DNA from: Oikopleura dioica
Taxonomy: Eukaryota > Chordata > Appendicularia > Copelata > Oikopleuridae
Length of the DNA: 64,000 nucleotides
Assembly (NCBI GenBank): GCA_907165135.1
Contig: OU015566.1
Span: forward strand, 2,358,501-2,422,500
Direction: 5' to 3'
Position numbers and translations under genes: made by a program. Shown here piece by piece: positions 1 to 11,168 of this stretch (positions within the stretch are counted from its first letter, which is position 1; each line of letters begins with the position of its first letter). Under the pieces are notes generated by a model. That model was not told the DNA's origin. It did no database searches and saw only the letters and a list, made by a program, of their open reading frames with translations.

Positions 1-257
1 TTTGTTTTAGCCATCAAATTTTTGAGTAAGCGGGTTCAGAAGCAACTCATCTCTCCGAAATTCTCGATTTTCGCAAATTTTTAAACACGTATATCTCGAG
101 TCCCCTGATAGTTAAACAAGTTTCATTCACATTTTTGTGAAGCTCAACCCTTTTTCTAGGAACATTTGCGAGGAAATTCCGTGAACATAAATAAATCGTA
201 TGCTTTCTTTTATGTAGCTGCAGTCCAAAATCGAGAAAGCTGTTTCTACCCCCTTAA
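1..257. mobile_element. TTAA-flanked MITE, family 1 (end only)
   Basis: The sequence runs to a terminus reading GCTGTTTCTACCCCC followed by TTAA. The same terminus and interior recur, inverted, at 59782-61417 and partly at 47751-48228. The other end lies outside the window. A TTAA target duplication with G-rich termini is the piggyBac pattern; no transposase is visible. Confidence 0.7.
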
Positions 258-3200
258 ACACAGTTACCGAGCCCAGAAGACAGAAAAAATCTTGGGCGCT
301 GATAAGAATCTCATATCCCCCTTCCGTAAAATCCGGCCCTGACCGCGTTAAGGATCTCACCTCTTTTCTTATCAACCTCAAGATTATTTGAAATTTTCCC
401 ATGAAGACTTAGAAAAAGAAAGAATCTTAAAATCTTCAATCGGCCCATTTCCGAGCTCGATTCTAATCCTGGCGCCTTCTTGACCAGAACTTGCCGGAAA
501 TTCGAACAAAAGAAGCTATTTTTTTATCTTATTTTCTACTGTAAAATTGAGCTTATGCCGGGTGAGAAGTTTTTGGAAGGAAAAAGGACTGGGAGACTTT
601 GAAGTACTTGAGGAAGTTGATTTTGGATTAAACTGTCGCATTTTTCGATAATCACCTGGCAACAAACCAAGCGCTTCAAATTCGATTTAAAATTGGTACT
701 TCTTAGTTAGGGTTAGCCCAGGTTAATTCGAAGCTGCGATGCAATTGTCATTTGACATGAACTTTTCTTCATTCATTTTACGAATCACAAATCGGGCATT
801 TTTTTGAGATTTCTGACAGTTTTCTAAAGATTTTGACGAAAAAAACTTGATCCTAACGCAAAATCTTGCTCCTGAACGTAGATTTTTTTCAGAATTATTC
901 AAGAAATCAAACGGATAAGTGGTTACTGCTATTTTAGGAGCAAAATTTGATTCAGCGTTAAAAATTATCTTCATCTGTAGATTAACAATGAGATACCCTT
1001 AAATCATTTTCCCGAAAACCGTCCTTTATTATGGAAGAATTATAAACCAACTCATTTTTTCAAAAAATTCCAGCGCCGTCAGTCGCAAACGCGTTTTCAA
1101 CGGCAGAGCCCGCAATTTTTTGCGCGCCAAGCCGTTGAGAATCAAAAGCTGTTTGAGCTGGGCTTGATCCGGTGGTGGCGCTGAGCTAGTCACGTACTAG
1201 CGCTCTTCCCCTCTTTTCGCCGCTATAAAAGCGCCGCGAAAAAGGTGAATTTCGTCGTCAACAAAAAATGTTTTCAAAAACGTAAAAAAAAATAAATTTT
1301 TCCACCAAAAAAAAAATAATTTTTCTCGAAAAATTTTCAAATTCTTTCGAGTTTTTTCAAAAATCCAAAAAAAAATCAATTTTTTTCAACCCGAGACGGC
1401 CGTGCCACTGCCGAAATGTTCACTGCCCTGAAAATAGAAAAAAATGCCGAGACAGAAAATCCCGAGCTCCAAAAACGCCAAAAAACGACGAAAAAAAAAC
1501 CAAAAAACAACCAAAAAAATGCAACAACTCCAACAAAAAAAAATTGCTGCCGATTCCTTCGACTGACGATTCGGACGATTTAGATTCGGTGCACTGCCAA
1601 AACCAACTTTTTTTTTTGCTTTTTTGAGGCGAATGATGGATTAAGGTGACCAAGAGAGATATTTTCGAAAGAGAGTTTTTTTCGAAGTGAACCCCCTTAA
1701 GTCAAAAACAAGAAACAAAAGGAAAGCGCTTTTTATGGCTAGATCCTTAAGTTTTCTAACTTTTGTAAATTGATCCCCTTAAGACTTAAGGGTACCCTCT
1801 CACTTTTATTCAAAAACTCATTCATCAAAATTCTCTCCATCCCCTTAATCCCTCTTTCGCCTGAAAAAAGCAAAATCCGAGAAATCGTCTTTTTCGAAAA
1901 TTCACGTGTATCCCCTTAATTTATAGCGGGCTAAGGGGATATTCTTACCTGAATTTTCAAAAGACCTATTTTCTCGCCTAGACCAATTTTAGAGCCTGAC
2001 AAAAACATGTTCACACTGCCACTTTTATGATTTAAAATTTTTTTTAACTCGCTACCGATCACTGCCAAATTTTCGGTCTTTTTTATGCCAAGAAATTGTT
2101 TCTCGAAACGATTCGCGAATTTTTTCGAGAAAACTTTTTCTTACCTACTTCGCCAAACATTCCAAACTTTTTCTTTTCGCCCTTTTTCGTGTTAATTTGC
2201 CCACTGCCAAAATTTAAAAAGAATTTCGCCTTTTTGTAATTTTGAAATTTCCAAAAACCAATTGTATTGTGACTGTATTACTTCTTGACTGTATGAAATT
2301 AAAATAGTTTTTTTTGATGAAATAAATTCTTTAATTTTAAATCTACTCGACTTTGTTCATTACGCAGGATAATTTTGTTTATCAAAAGCAAAAAAAAAAT
2401 GAAAAATTTAATAAAGCAGCATTTTACGAAAAAAAACAGCGCAAAACTCAATCTTTTCCTATATTTCCTAAAACATATTTTTCATGAGAAAATAGCTCTT
2501 TTATGAGCCGTTTAAACGACTCATAAACCCAGTTTTTTAAACACGCGCGTAAAATTAGTTTTCACTCGCGCATAATTTTTAAAACTCGCCGGAGACAGGA
2601 GTAATAGAATTGAAAAAAACTGATTCAAATAGATTTGGAAAATGAATGTTGAAACTGAAAAATTTGGACGTGACTTTTTTTCGCGCGCCTTTTTTTTTCT
2701 GGGGCAAGCAGGAGGGTCAGCCAAGTTCGAGAATGAACGGAGTGGCTTTCCGGCATTTCGGAGAAGATTATGGTTTGATCGAATATTTTCATTGCGTTAT
2801 TCTTACGGGGGGATTTATTAATTTTATAAGAAAAAATTAAATTCGAGAAATAATTTTATTTATCATAAGAAATTTATGATTTTTACCATATTTTTATAGT
2901 AAGAAAAAATTGGTTTGGTCAAAAAAATTAAGGGTATCATGTCATTTCTGACACCTTTATTTGGAAATTTCGAGCAATAAGTTGTTCGAAAAAAATAATT
3001 GTCGGAATTCATGACACAATATCTTTCTTTCCAGAAAAAGCACTTGACTCCGTGATTAAAAGATTAGATTGCCAATTCAGACGATTCTCAATAACGTTCT
3101 CGAACTGAACTTTTGACCCTGTTTGAGTTCATCTAACGAATAGAATGTTCGAAAAGGTTCGCTTGATTATTGATTTTTTGAAGAGTCTATTTTTTCCAAG

Positions 3201-3933
3201 AAGGTCGTTTCCGGTTCGAAAATGAGTTTTCATTTTGAATCTTCAATTTCCGCTCGCTAGAACGCTTTTCTAAAGAGGCCAGAAGTTGATCTCTTGAAAA
3301 TCTGTTTTGATAAGCTGCTGCTTATCTCACTCATCGTGATTGGCGGCTTTTTCGAGATGGAAAGAGCTTCCGACTTTTTAGCGGTTTTTGCGCTTTTCGG
3401 CGACTTGCGAAATTGCAAATCGACGATTCCGAGATTTTTTCTTTTTCAAGTGCGAAAATTCAAAAGATTGACCTTGAAAAGATGGTCCAAGCCCGCGAAA
3501 TTCCGCAAAATGAGTCGCCTCTGAATAGTTCTGTTCAAATATTTCAGCACTGTGAGACCCGGAAGAACATCTTGCGATAAAACAACCAAAATTTCGCGCA
3601 AAAATGTCAAAAAATGACGAAAAAAATTAAAATTTAACCAACTCGCGTATCTTTTTTTAGGTCTTACAAAAGACTGATTTAATTCACTTAACATTTCTTA
3701 GAATCTTCTTTTGCAACATTGACGCCAAATCTTTATTTATTGAAACAAGACAGCTTTTAACTGATGTTGCTTCAAGCATTAATTAATTCCAAAGCAAGGG
3801 TATTTAATGACATCCTCCTGTCTCAAATCTCGACATAAAAATCCGCTGAGAGGAATCAGCTGCGATTTACCCCTTCCAACTCGAAATAAAAAAGAGGGAC
3901 ACGAGCGATTTTATCTTCGAAAAAAAAATTGAG
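258..3933. other. No supportable gene; AT-rich spacer
   Basis: Only low-complexity open frames are present. The heptamer CACTGCC or a near match occurs about six times between 1400 and 2210, and CCCCTTAA several times between 1690 and 1930. A short inverted relic beginning TTAAGGGTATCA lies near 2929, resembling the ends of the 116-bp element at 58198-58313. Nothing here resembles a conserved protein. Confidence 0.5.
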
Positions 3934-4183
3934 ATGAGAGTTTTTCTGATAATAGCGAGCTTGGTTTCTCTCCTTGAAGGTACTGTAAAAACTGTGAAGA
4001 TTGAAAATTTTGAAATTTTAAGGCGCCGTTTTCTCGAAAAATGACGATGGAAGTATGAATTTTAAATCAGAAGGGACCGAAGACGTTTACAAACGAGAGT
4101 CGATGAGGATTCCTCAACAAGATCTGATGCGATTCTTCATCGATTATTTCGACGGAAATTCACCATCCTATGCATTTATCTGA
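3934..4183 (+). CDS. Small secreted peptide precursor, 68 aa
   Basis: Exons 3934-3979 and 4023-4183 are joined by a 43-nt GT-AG intron and keep one frame. The product starts MRVFLIIASLVSLLEG, a typical signal peptide, followed by a polar stretch and a dibasic site in VYKR. After it comes a roughly 30-residue C-terminal segment starting ESMRIPQQ. Signal peptide, spacer, KR and a terminal peptide is the layout of a processed hormone or neuropeptide precursor. No family is recognised. The gene is below usual ORF-length cut-offs, so it is easily missed. An alternative is a small secreted protein that is not processed. Confidence 0.55.
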
Positions 4184-4486
4184 GCTGCTCTGACAAAGCT
4201 TCGAATAAAATTTTGCCAAGTGATAGCAAGGAAGAAATTATTTCTTATGATTTTTCTTTATTCTTTAGCATTATTTTTAATCAAAGAGAATCCGAATTCA
4301 TCCAGGCTGAAACCATACTGTATAAATTTTCTGTAGATTCCTTCAAATTCTGCATTGGATAGTTATCATCTTTTATAAGGTCGGAAAATGCGTTTTTGCA
4401 AGCGATTCTTTCAAAGTAAATTTCATAGCCCGGTCGAAAGTCTTTCTTTACTTCAAACTATCAAAAAAAGAGAATTTTTTTTTCTG

Positions 4487-5380
4487 ATGAGAGGAGTGAA
4501 GTTTTTCCCTGGCTTCGGCTTTTCCAGCGGGGGCTGCTGTAAGAAACTTGGGATCATTATTTTTTGGTTTTTCTATCTTCTATCTTTGCCATTTGTTTTT
4601 GTTAACTTGATTTTCTGGTAATCATATGAACTCTTTTATTAAACAAGAATTAGGCCTATCGCATTTTGTTTTCGGAAATGCTGCTGTCGAAGTTGTTGCT
4701 GCAGGCATTTCAAATATCGAGATGAGCTTATCATGGCCATCTGCGGATTCTTGGTCTATGGAGCCTTCCTGTATCCATTTTCAGTTCTTACTTTTTGCAT
4801 CGGAATAGCTGGATGTTGTGCCTCATTGTTCATTTTTATCAAACTTGCGATTTTAGGATGCCAAGGTTTGCTAACTGACTGATTTTTTACATTTCTTCAA
4901 TGATTTTTATTTCTTGCTTTCAGAAAAGAAACGACGGAAACGAAGATATCGTCAACAAGAACAAAATCGCCATAATTGGTTGAGACTCCAAAGGAACCGC
5001 GAAGAACAAGAAAGAAGAGAACGGGAACGAGAACAAGAAAGGCGAAATCAAGCATATTATAGTGAAGAAAGTGATGACTCATCAGGGAGTGTTTTATTTC
5101 GAAAAAATGCAATCATTCTTCGGTACGGGGGCTCTTCGCCCTATTTTTCGTTAAAAGTTCCGCGTAAAACAAACTCAAAGTTGACTATGGCAGAGCTATT
5201 GCCGGTCTCGCTGCGGGTGCTGTTCTTTATCAAGCGGCAAGAGAAGCTGCTGAAGAGCGGGCAAGAAGAGAGTACGTTCCAACCATCAGTCAGCAATTGA
5301 CATTTGCGAGACTTCAAGAAACTGATGATGGTTTACGATTACAAGGTTTTCGAATCAATCGTGAATTTAGCTTGACATAA
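4487..5380 (+). CDS. Three-helix Cys-cluster membrane protein, 235 aa
   Basis: Exons 4487-4617, 4654-4865, 4924-5088 and 5181-5380 (introns 36, 58 and 92 nt, all GT-AG) give one frame. A hydrophobic helix (IIIFWFFYLLSLPFVFV) is followed by a dense cysteine motif reading CFRKCCCRSCCCR. Next come two more hydrophobic segments (AICGFLVYGAFLYPF and LTFCIGIAGCCASLFIF), then a highly charged Arg/Glu/Gln stretch and an alanine-rich tail. The Cys-Arg cluster next to a membrane helix suggests S-acylation (inference). An in-frame upstream ATG at 4388 could lengthen the N-terminus. No family recognised. Confidence 0.6.
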
Positions 5381-5678
5381 TTTTTCTGCATTTATATCCC
5401 ATCAATAGAATAAAATAAATCCAATTTCAACGACCAAGTCTCCGAATTCTATTAAAAATTATATTTTGAATTATCTTTGAATAAAAAAGCGAAGAAATTC
5501 GTTCCTGAAAAGAAACAGTAATTAGGCGCGCACTTGTGATCATCTCGAAGTAGCCACTACTATTTACCGCAATCGCCTGTTCCCGATCGATCAGTTTGTT
5601 CTCCTTTATTTTCTCCTTATTCCTTTCATTAAAAAAAAACTTCGCCTCATCAAAACACCGTCAGAGACAAATTCACTA

Positions 5679-6094
5679 ATGGATCCGTGCGCAGAAGACG
5701 AAATAACAAAAGCATTCCACCAGGTTTTAAGAGATTCTCTTCCTTGATTTTTTAAATGATTTCTTTGAAAAAGTTTATTCCCTTGGCAATTACGCTTACT
5801 TTAATCCTCTGTCCGCTGATTCTTTGGCAACTGTTGATCCTTTTATCCCCTCCAAGATCTTCTGACCAATTTGGTAGACCGATTATTCCGGTCAAGAAAG
5901 ATAAGATATTCTCTGCACTTTATGAGAACCCGGCTGGGGTCAGAAACGGAACGTTAGTTTTTTGAGTCAAAAACATTCCTTGAAGCTATTTCAGAAATCA
6001 CTCAACATCGGAAAAATACATCCCGAAAAATTCTTATCGAAGTCCGAAATACGACCGCAGCAAAATCGACGCCATCTACGGCACGCGAATTTAA
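5679..6094 (+). CDS. Small type II membrane protein, 107 aa
   Basis: Exons 5679-5723, 5774-5952 and 5995-6094 are joined by 50- and 42-nt GT-AG introns. A short acidic N-terminus (MDPCAEDEITKAFHQ) precedes a hydrophobic segment of about 25 residues, then a basic, proline-containing tail with an NHS glycosylation sequon and an end reading IDAIYGTRI. This suggests a single-pass type II protein with a luminal or extracellular tail. A second start at 5756, which omits the first exon, is also in frame. No family recognised. Confidence 0.5.
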
Positions 6095-6973
6095 AATGGC
6101 AATATATAGTATGTTCTTTATTCATTTCTAAATATACAGTAGCAAAGAGTACAATATACAGAAAATCGTTTGTCATGCTTTTCGTTTTTTGAATTGTCAT
6201 CTCTTCCAATTTTCTCGTGAAAGAGACCCGTCAAAAATGTTGTCTGAGCGGGAAAAATGATGTCCCCCGCTGAGTTTTGCTGATAAGGCTTCCGAGCTAG
6301 AGCCAGTCGATAAGTAGGTAAGGGCAACCGTCTTTGGCCAAGAAAAACTTAGTGCCTTACCAAAATTAAGGGGGAAAGAGGGAAGAAAAAATAAGGGTGT
6401 CAATGTGAATTGGAAAAATTCAGGTTAGGCCCTAATCAAAAAGCTCAAAAAGTTTTTGCCCTTTTGAATCGCCAAAAAAGCTTTCAAAATGTTTGGGTTC
6501 GTACTGAGTTTGAGTTGAACTTTTTTATTATGTTTTTTTATCATTTTTAGAGCTCATGATTATGTCATTTTCAAACGAATTATAAATATGATTGTCTCGT
6601 TGCTCGTCAAAATTGTTTCAAATGATGAATTTCGTGGCAACTTATTTACAAAAGATAAACTTTGTTACATATGTAAAACACTTGTTAAAATCCAAAGTGG
6701 ATCGACTTAAAAAATATTGTGATTAGGTACTTTTGATAAGGGTGTCTAGAAGCTACTCGACGGTGCCTTCTTACCAAGTTGAGCTTGTTGAGTTTCCATA
6801 TTCTGAAATAAGAAGATTAAGGGTGTCAATAGGAAAAATATTTTTTTGTTGGGTTAGGGTTAGGAATCGGGCCAAAAAAGAGAAATAGGCAAAATAATCT
6901 CCTCTGATTGGATAAAATTTTTTGGCTCGAAAACTAACCCTAACCCTTTCACGACTTTTTGAGCCAAAAAATG
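6095..6973. other. Intergenic spacer, no gene seen
   Basis: AT-rich DNA with several isolated AAGGGTGTCA motifs (near 6388, 6739 and 6819) and two-unit TTAGGG-like runs near 6845 and 6940. No continuous coding frame with plausible splice sites was found. Confidence 0.5.
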
Positions 6974-7131
6974 GGGATGGTGTCTGGAACCGACAAAAAA
7001 ATTCGACAAATTTTGCGGGGGCGGCTACTCGGCTGCTGATTGGCCGGTTTGCCGGATACAGGCTTCTGATTGGTTGAAAATTTCCACGCAAAATTTGTCG
7101 AAATTTTTTTGTCGGTTCCAGACACCTCCCC
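6974..7131. mobile_element. Short hAT-like MITE, copy 1
   Basis: About 158 bp with inverted ends reading GGTGTCTGGAACCGACAAAA and its complement. The interior carries GGCTACTCGGCTGCTGATTGG. Two diverged copies lie at about 9443-9592 and 17907-18041, the latter with a clear 8-bp duplication. Flanking AAAAAT repeats suggest a similar duplication here. Confidence 0.75.
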
Positions 7132-7143
7132 AAAAATGCCTTT

Positions 7144-8840
7144 TTAAAATTGTTTAGTAAAAAGTAAATATTTGTTCAACATGACAAGCTCGTAATAAGC
7201 TGCCCTCAGTGTCCTGTAATCCCTTTTTTTCATACCTGCTTGACAGAAGCCATTGGGTTTAATTTCATCCTGGCAGCACTCGAGATACGAAGTGTCATAC
7301 GTTTTGTCCAGGCAGCAGGATCGCTGCCCATTCCGCGAGTTGTAAGGCTGTCTGAAACAACGTTTTCATTAACCTTTTCAAAATTGTACGCTTATAATTT
7401 GTGCGCTTGAAAATTGCGAATTTTTCAATTTTCTAAGTGAGCGAAAAACTTGAAAACTTATAAGCAGCACGAAAGCGCTTTTTTTTCTAATGAATTCAAA
7501 ACGTGTTGTAAAACGAGCTTTTTTAATAAAAAAGAGCTGTCTGAAATTTTGTGTCAAAAAAGTCTGCTCTAGAATTTAATGATCGACCTAGTTTTTTCGA
7601 ATAATAATTTGATTTTCACAGTTAAAATCACGAGTGAGTAAAATTTAAAATCAACAATCTGATTGGTCGACAAATTTTTTTAAGCATTTTGATTGGTTTA
7701 CGATTAAAATTTGATAAAAATTCCTATTCTTGTTACCTGTAAGGGTATTCGCCACAGCATTGATCTGCTGGTGGTCCTCCTATGGCTGGACAATTGCCTT
7801 TCGAGTCGAAACCGCTGTTCTCAATATGCAAGGAAGAATCATATTGAGTAAACGTAGCTCGAAGTCCTTCGATCAGCATCTTATCACACTAAAATCGACA
7901 AGATATTGTCATGAAGCGACTAAGGGTATCACCTCGCAAAGGGCAGATCCACAGAGATCGTTTTCCGCGTCGCAGACAAGAGTTCTATCGCCGTTGATCA
8001 AGTCCTTCTGTCCAAAGATGCCGTAGCCGTGGGATGCATCGCAGGAAGCACCGTAGTCCATTTGGGCGCACTGGACGCATTGAGCGTGCATTTTGCAGAC
8101 ACTAAAGGAAAAATCAATTTAAGATTTTCACATAAAATTTTCGACGAAGAAACTTCCACTTACGAGTCAACCTCATCCATTGGCATTCCTCTCATCGCCA
8201 GATCATAGTTTTCGCCATGCGCCAAGCACCAGCATCCGTATCCCCACCAATCCAGAACATGTGGCTTTTCAATGCCTTCTTCGAGGTCGTTGAAGATGAA
8301 GCCCACCATTCTCTATCACGAAAATCAGCGGCAATCGAAAAAGACAGGAGGTACCTTGAGATGAATGTATCGCTCCCCGGCGTCGGTGGAAATTGACTCG
8401 AGTAGCCTAAAATCCTCGTCGCCTAAATCGCTTATGGTCCGGATGTTGGTGATTCCTGCCTCTTCAGCGAGATCGTCATTTATCTAAAAGTGCGATCGTC
8501 AGATAAGAGATTCCAGAGAGCGTTTTTTCTCACCTTGAATCGATAAATTTGAGCCTCTTGAATAGCATGAAGTTCGCGTCGTCGACGATGTCGGATTGCT
8601 GATCGACGAGATCTTAAAAAAATCAGGAAATATCAGTTTTCAATTTTGAAAAAAAAAAACCATAAAAAATTTTCAAAGGGTGAAATATGGTATTAACAGA
8701 TTGGTTTAAAATTTTGAGTTATCCTTGAAAATATAGACAGAAAATAACAAATTGATGACGCTTGATAGCTTTTTTTCCTACCTTTTATGATGTCTGCTTG
8801 CAAATATTTCGCTGGTGAGGAGGATCGTGGCGATTTTCAT
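7144..8840 (-). CDS. Secreted phospholipase-A2-like protein with galaxin-like tail, 314 aa
   Basis: Seven exons (8782-8840, 8534-8612, 8355-8483, 8164-8312, 7933-8101, 7737-7888, 7144-7351) join in one frame through GT-AG introns. A signal peptide (MKIATILLTSEIFA) is followed by a very basic propeptide. The PLA2 calcium-loop equivalent reads YGCWC (residues 114-118) and the helix with the catalytic histidine reads VCKMHAQC (His144). In active enzymes this is CCxxHD, so the first Cys and the calcium-binding Asp are replaced. The C-terminal part has the paired-Cys pattern of galaxin-type repeats (QCCG, SCCLD, ECCQD). Family knowledge predicts weak or no catalysis; a binding role is inference. 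The last exon could instead splice at a GCAG/GT site. Confidence 0.7.
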
Positions 8841-9442
8841 TGCGGATTCTGAAAAACAATAGAATTTGGCCAGTCAAAAAATTTATAAAATGATCTTTTT
8901 CGAAATATTGATTTTTTTTTGAATTTTTTTGATAAAAGTTTTGTAAAAAATAAATTTCATCTCTTTTTTTCTGTACCAATGAGATTTTTTCTCACCTTGA
9001 TCGAATCTCTTGTCGTTTATTCTTGAAACCGTTCTTTACGAAATCTGAAAAACTCTCGAATGACGAGCTCGAGTACGTCAACATCCCCATATTCTTTCTC
9101 ATGATCGCTCAGGTGGCGCGCGCGAGCGAATCGCGCAAGCCAGTACTTTTGTGCTTATCCACGACAGCGTTGCGCCTGGCCGCGCACGTATTGTGATTAT
9201 TTTGCATCAAGCGATGCTCCCCAAATTATTCAATTAATCCGGGATCCGTGTTAAACAAATTCAACGTTCCGCGAAAACACGAAATGACCTTGCGCGATGA
9301 AAATAGACAATTCGTAAAGCTATTTTAGATGAAAGCAAATGAAACGTTTCTGATTCAAAAACATGCACTTTCTGAATAACTATCGATTGAAATAAGGGTA
9401 TCCCTACTCTTAATTTCAAAAATAAAGATAAAATTAATTTCT
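8841..9442. other. Upstream region of the PLA2-like gene
   Basis: No coding frame. A GC-rich patch around 9100-9200 stands out from the AT-rich surroundings and may be a promoter region for the minus-strand gene; that is inference. Confidence 0.35.
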
Positions 9443-9592
9443 CGGCGTCAGAAACCGAAAAATATTCGACAAATTTTGCGTTGGAGGCTACTCGGCTGGT
9501 GATTGGCCAGTTAACCAAATTCAGGCTTCTGATTGGCCGAAAATGTCCGCGTTAAATTTTTCGAAATTTTTTCTCGGTCCCTGACACCTACC
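9443..9592. mobile_element. Short hAT-like MITE, copy 2
   Basis: A diverged copy of the element at 6974-7131, sharing the internal GGCTACTCGGCTGGTGATTGG and the AGGCTTCTGATTGGCCG segment and ending in CTGACACC. The ends are more decayed than in copies 1 and 3. Confidence 0.7.
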
Positions 9593-10136
9593 CAATTTCG
9601 AGCCGGAAAACATGCTAAAGTGTGAGTAAAAATGATAAAAATTCTTGATGAAATGGTGGCCTAATGAGAGAAGAATTCAGAAAAGATTTTGACAACGTGC
9701 GCTGGAAATGTTTTCTAGTTGCAGCAAAGAGCACTCGACAGCACGATTTCGCCCCTCTTTGAATAACTGCGGCGGAACAAGGAAGCGGATTTCTCATACA
9801 GCTAGACTCAATCCTTTGTTCGCAATTCACCACAACCTGCTTTGTTTTTTGCATTTTCGGGCGAATTTTATTTTTTCAAATTTTCAATTTTTTTGCTGAA
9901 AACTTCGAAAACCGACCGTATTTTTGAGTAATTTAAAAATTAATCGAAAAACGCATATTTCGATCACGCAGATACTCAAAATCAAAAAAACAATACAGTA
10001 TCGAATCTCTTTATTTTTCTAAGAAGCATCAAGTCTCGTATTGAATAATCTTTCAATACAGTATCGACAGAATACTGTAGATTGACAGATCGCCCGGATA
10101 GCATCATTTGACCGTTGGCTTTTCAGACGATAAGAG
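9593..10136. other. Spacer before peptide gene A
   Basis: No convincing gene. The phrase CAATACAGTATCGA appears twice (9991 and 10054), the second followed by the inverse ATACTGTA, forming a small hairpin. A TTTTCAG acceptor lies 10 nt before the ATG of the next gene and would suit trans-splicing. Confidence 0.4.
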
Positions 10137-10286
10137 ATGAATTTAGTAACTATATTTTCGATTTCCTCCATTTTTGCGGTCAACCCGTTGCGGATCGAGA
10201 AACGCAATCTTCCATTTTTCCCGAACATGGTCGAACTTATCAGTCAAGATCTTGGAGAGATTCTTCTTCAATTAGCCGAGCTCTAG
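10137..10286 (+). CDS. Tiny secreted peptide precursor A, 49 aa
   Basis: An intronless frame encodes a hydrophobic leader (MNLVTIFSISSIFA), a short spacer, the dibasic site IEKR, and a 26-residue C-terminal peptide starting NLPFFPNMVELISQDLGEI. The gene at 10799 encodes a homologous product: the same EKR site, the shared core FFPN-[LM]-VEL-[VI]-S, and again exactly 26 residues after KR. Conservation focused on the post-KR segment with a variable leader is the mark of a processed peptide family. An AG acceptor (GCTTTTCAG) sits just upstream of the ATG. The peptide has no C-terminal amidation glycine. Family unknown to me. Confidence 0.7.
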   Translation: MNLVTIFSISSIFAVNPLRIEKRNLPFFPNMVELISQDLGEILLQLAEL

Positions 10287-10543
10287 AATCAATTAATCAC
10301 TTATCTATTATGAATAAAATATGATTCTTACCTATTTCAAGCCCTTTTGGAGAGAATTCCGCAAAAAAGTTTTCATATTCAATCGAATCAGCATTTTTGA
10401 GCTGGATGCTTGATTAAATTTTCAAGAAGTACAGTAATAAGCGCTGATGAAAAATGACTTTAAGGTCAATCGGCGCACTTTTTATTGACGAATACTCCAT
10501 TAATACCAGCTACTGCGGTGAATAAATCTCACATCATCAAATA

Positions 10544-10760
10544 CCGCGATTGGCAGTCCTGACTGACTGATTTTTGAAAGATGCACATTGACGTTACAAT
10601 TCTCCATGCTAAAAACATAGGAGATTTGTAACGTAGATTGCGTAGGCGTCACTGGTTTGACGGAACTCTAAAAGAAGAGACACTAGAGTCAAATTTTAAT
10701 TGGTTGATTAGCTATTTCACTCGAAAATCAGAATCAGTCAGTCAGAAATGCCAATCGCGG
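10544..10760. mobile_element. TA-flanked 217-bp MITE
   Basis: Inverted termini CCGCGATTGGCA and TGCCAATCGCGG are flanked by TA on both sides; the similarity continues inward as a CTGACTGACTGATT stretch. It lies between the two peptide genes. TA duplication suggests a Tc1/mariner-type origin. It could also be a conserved regulatory hairpin, but the TA flanks favour a transposon. Confidence 0.65.
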
Positions 10761-10798
10761 TAGTTCATTTTTACCGCTCATTTTGAATTTAGAAGGAG

Positions 10799-10951
10799 AT
10801 GAACTTCTTTATAATATTTTTGTTCTTTTCTACACTTGCGACTTCTCCTGCCCGAAAATTGGAGAAGCGATACGTTCATTTTTTCCCAAATCTGGTCGAG
10901 TTGGTTAGTGAAGATTTCGGCAAAATTCAAGAGATTTTATCTGATATTTAG
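10799..10951 (+). CDS. Tiny secreted peptide precursor B, 50 aa
   Basis: This intronless paralogue of 10137-10286 has a leader MNFFIIFLFFSTLA, a dibasic LEKR, and a 26-residue terminal peptide starting YVHFFPNLVELVSEDFGKI. The first exonic AG (GAATTTAG) lies 7 nt before the ATG, consistent with a trans-spliced leader. The leader regions of the two genes differ, while the terminal peptides keep identical length and matching residues at about half of positions. The two genes are separated only by spacer and the 217-bp MITE, so tandem duplication is the simple explanation. Confidence 0.7.
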   Translation: MNFFIIFLFFSTLATSPARKLEKRYVHFFPNLVELVSEDFGKIQEILSDI

Positions 10952-11168
10952 TCTTTCTTATTCAGAACAAATACAATATCCAAACCCTTTTTTCTGAAAA
11001 TATGTGACTTTTGACCTGAGAGAAGGGGTAAAACATATGTAATGGAATTGACAATATGAGCCAATATTTTGTGGTCATTTTAATCGTTAAAAATGCCATT
11101 TGTTCCGATCACCGAAGATATATTTCAACCCTGTCCCTCGCAGACCGAAAAAGAAGAGATCTAAGAGC

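Noticed and set aside
1420-1653. Phe/Ser-rich frame on the minus strand
   Set aside because: Low-complexity translation of poly-A/T; no conserved feature.
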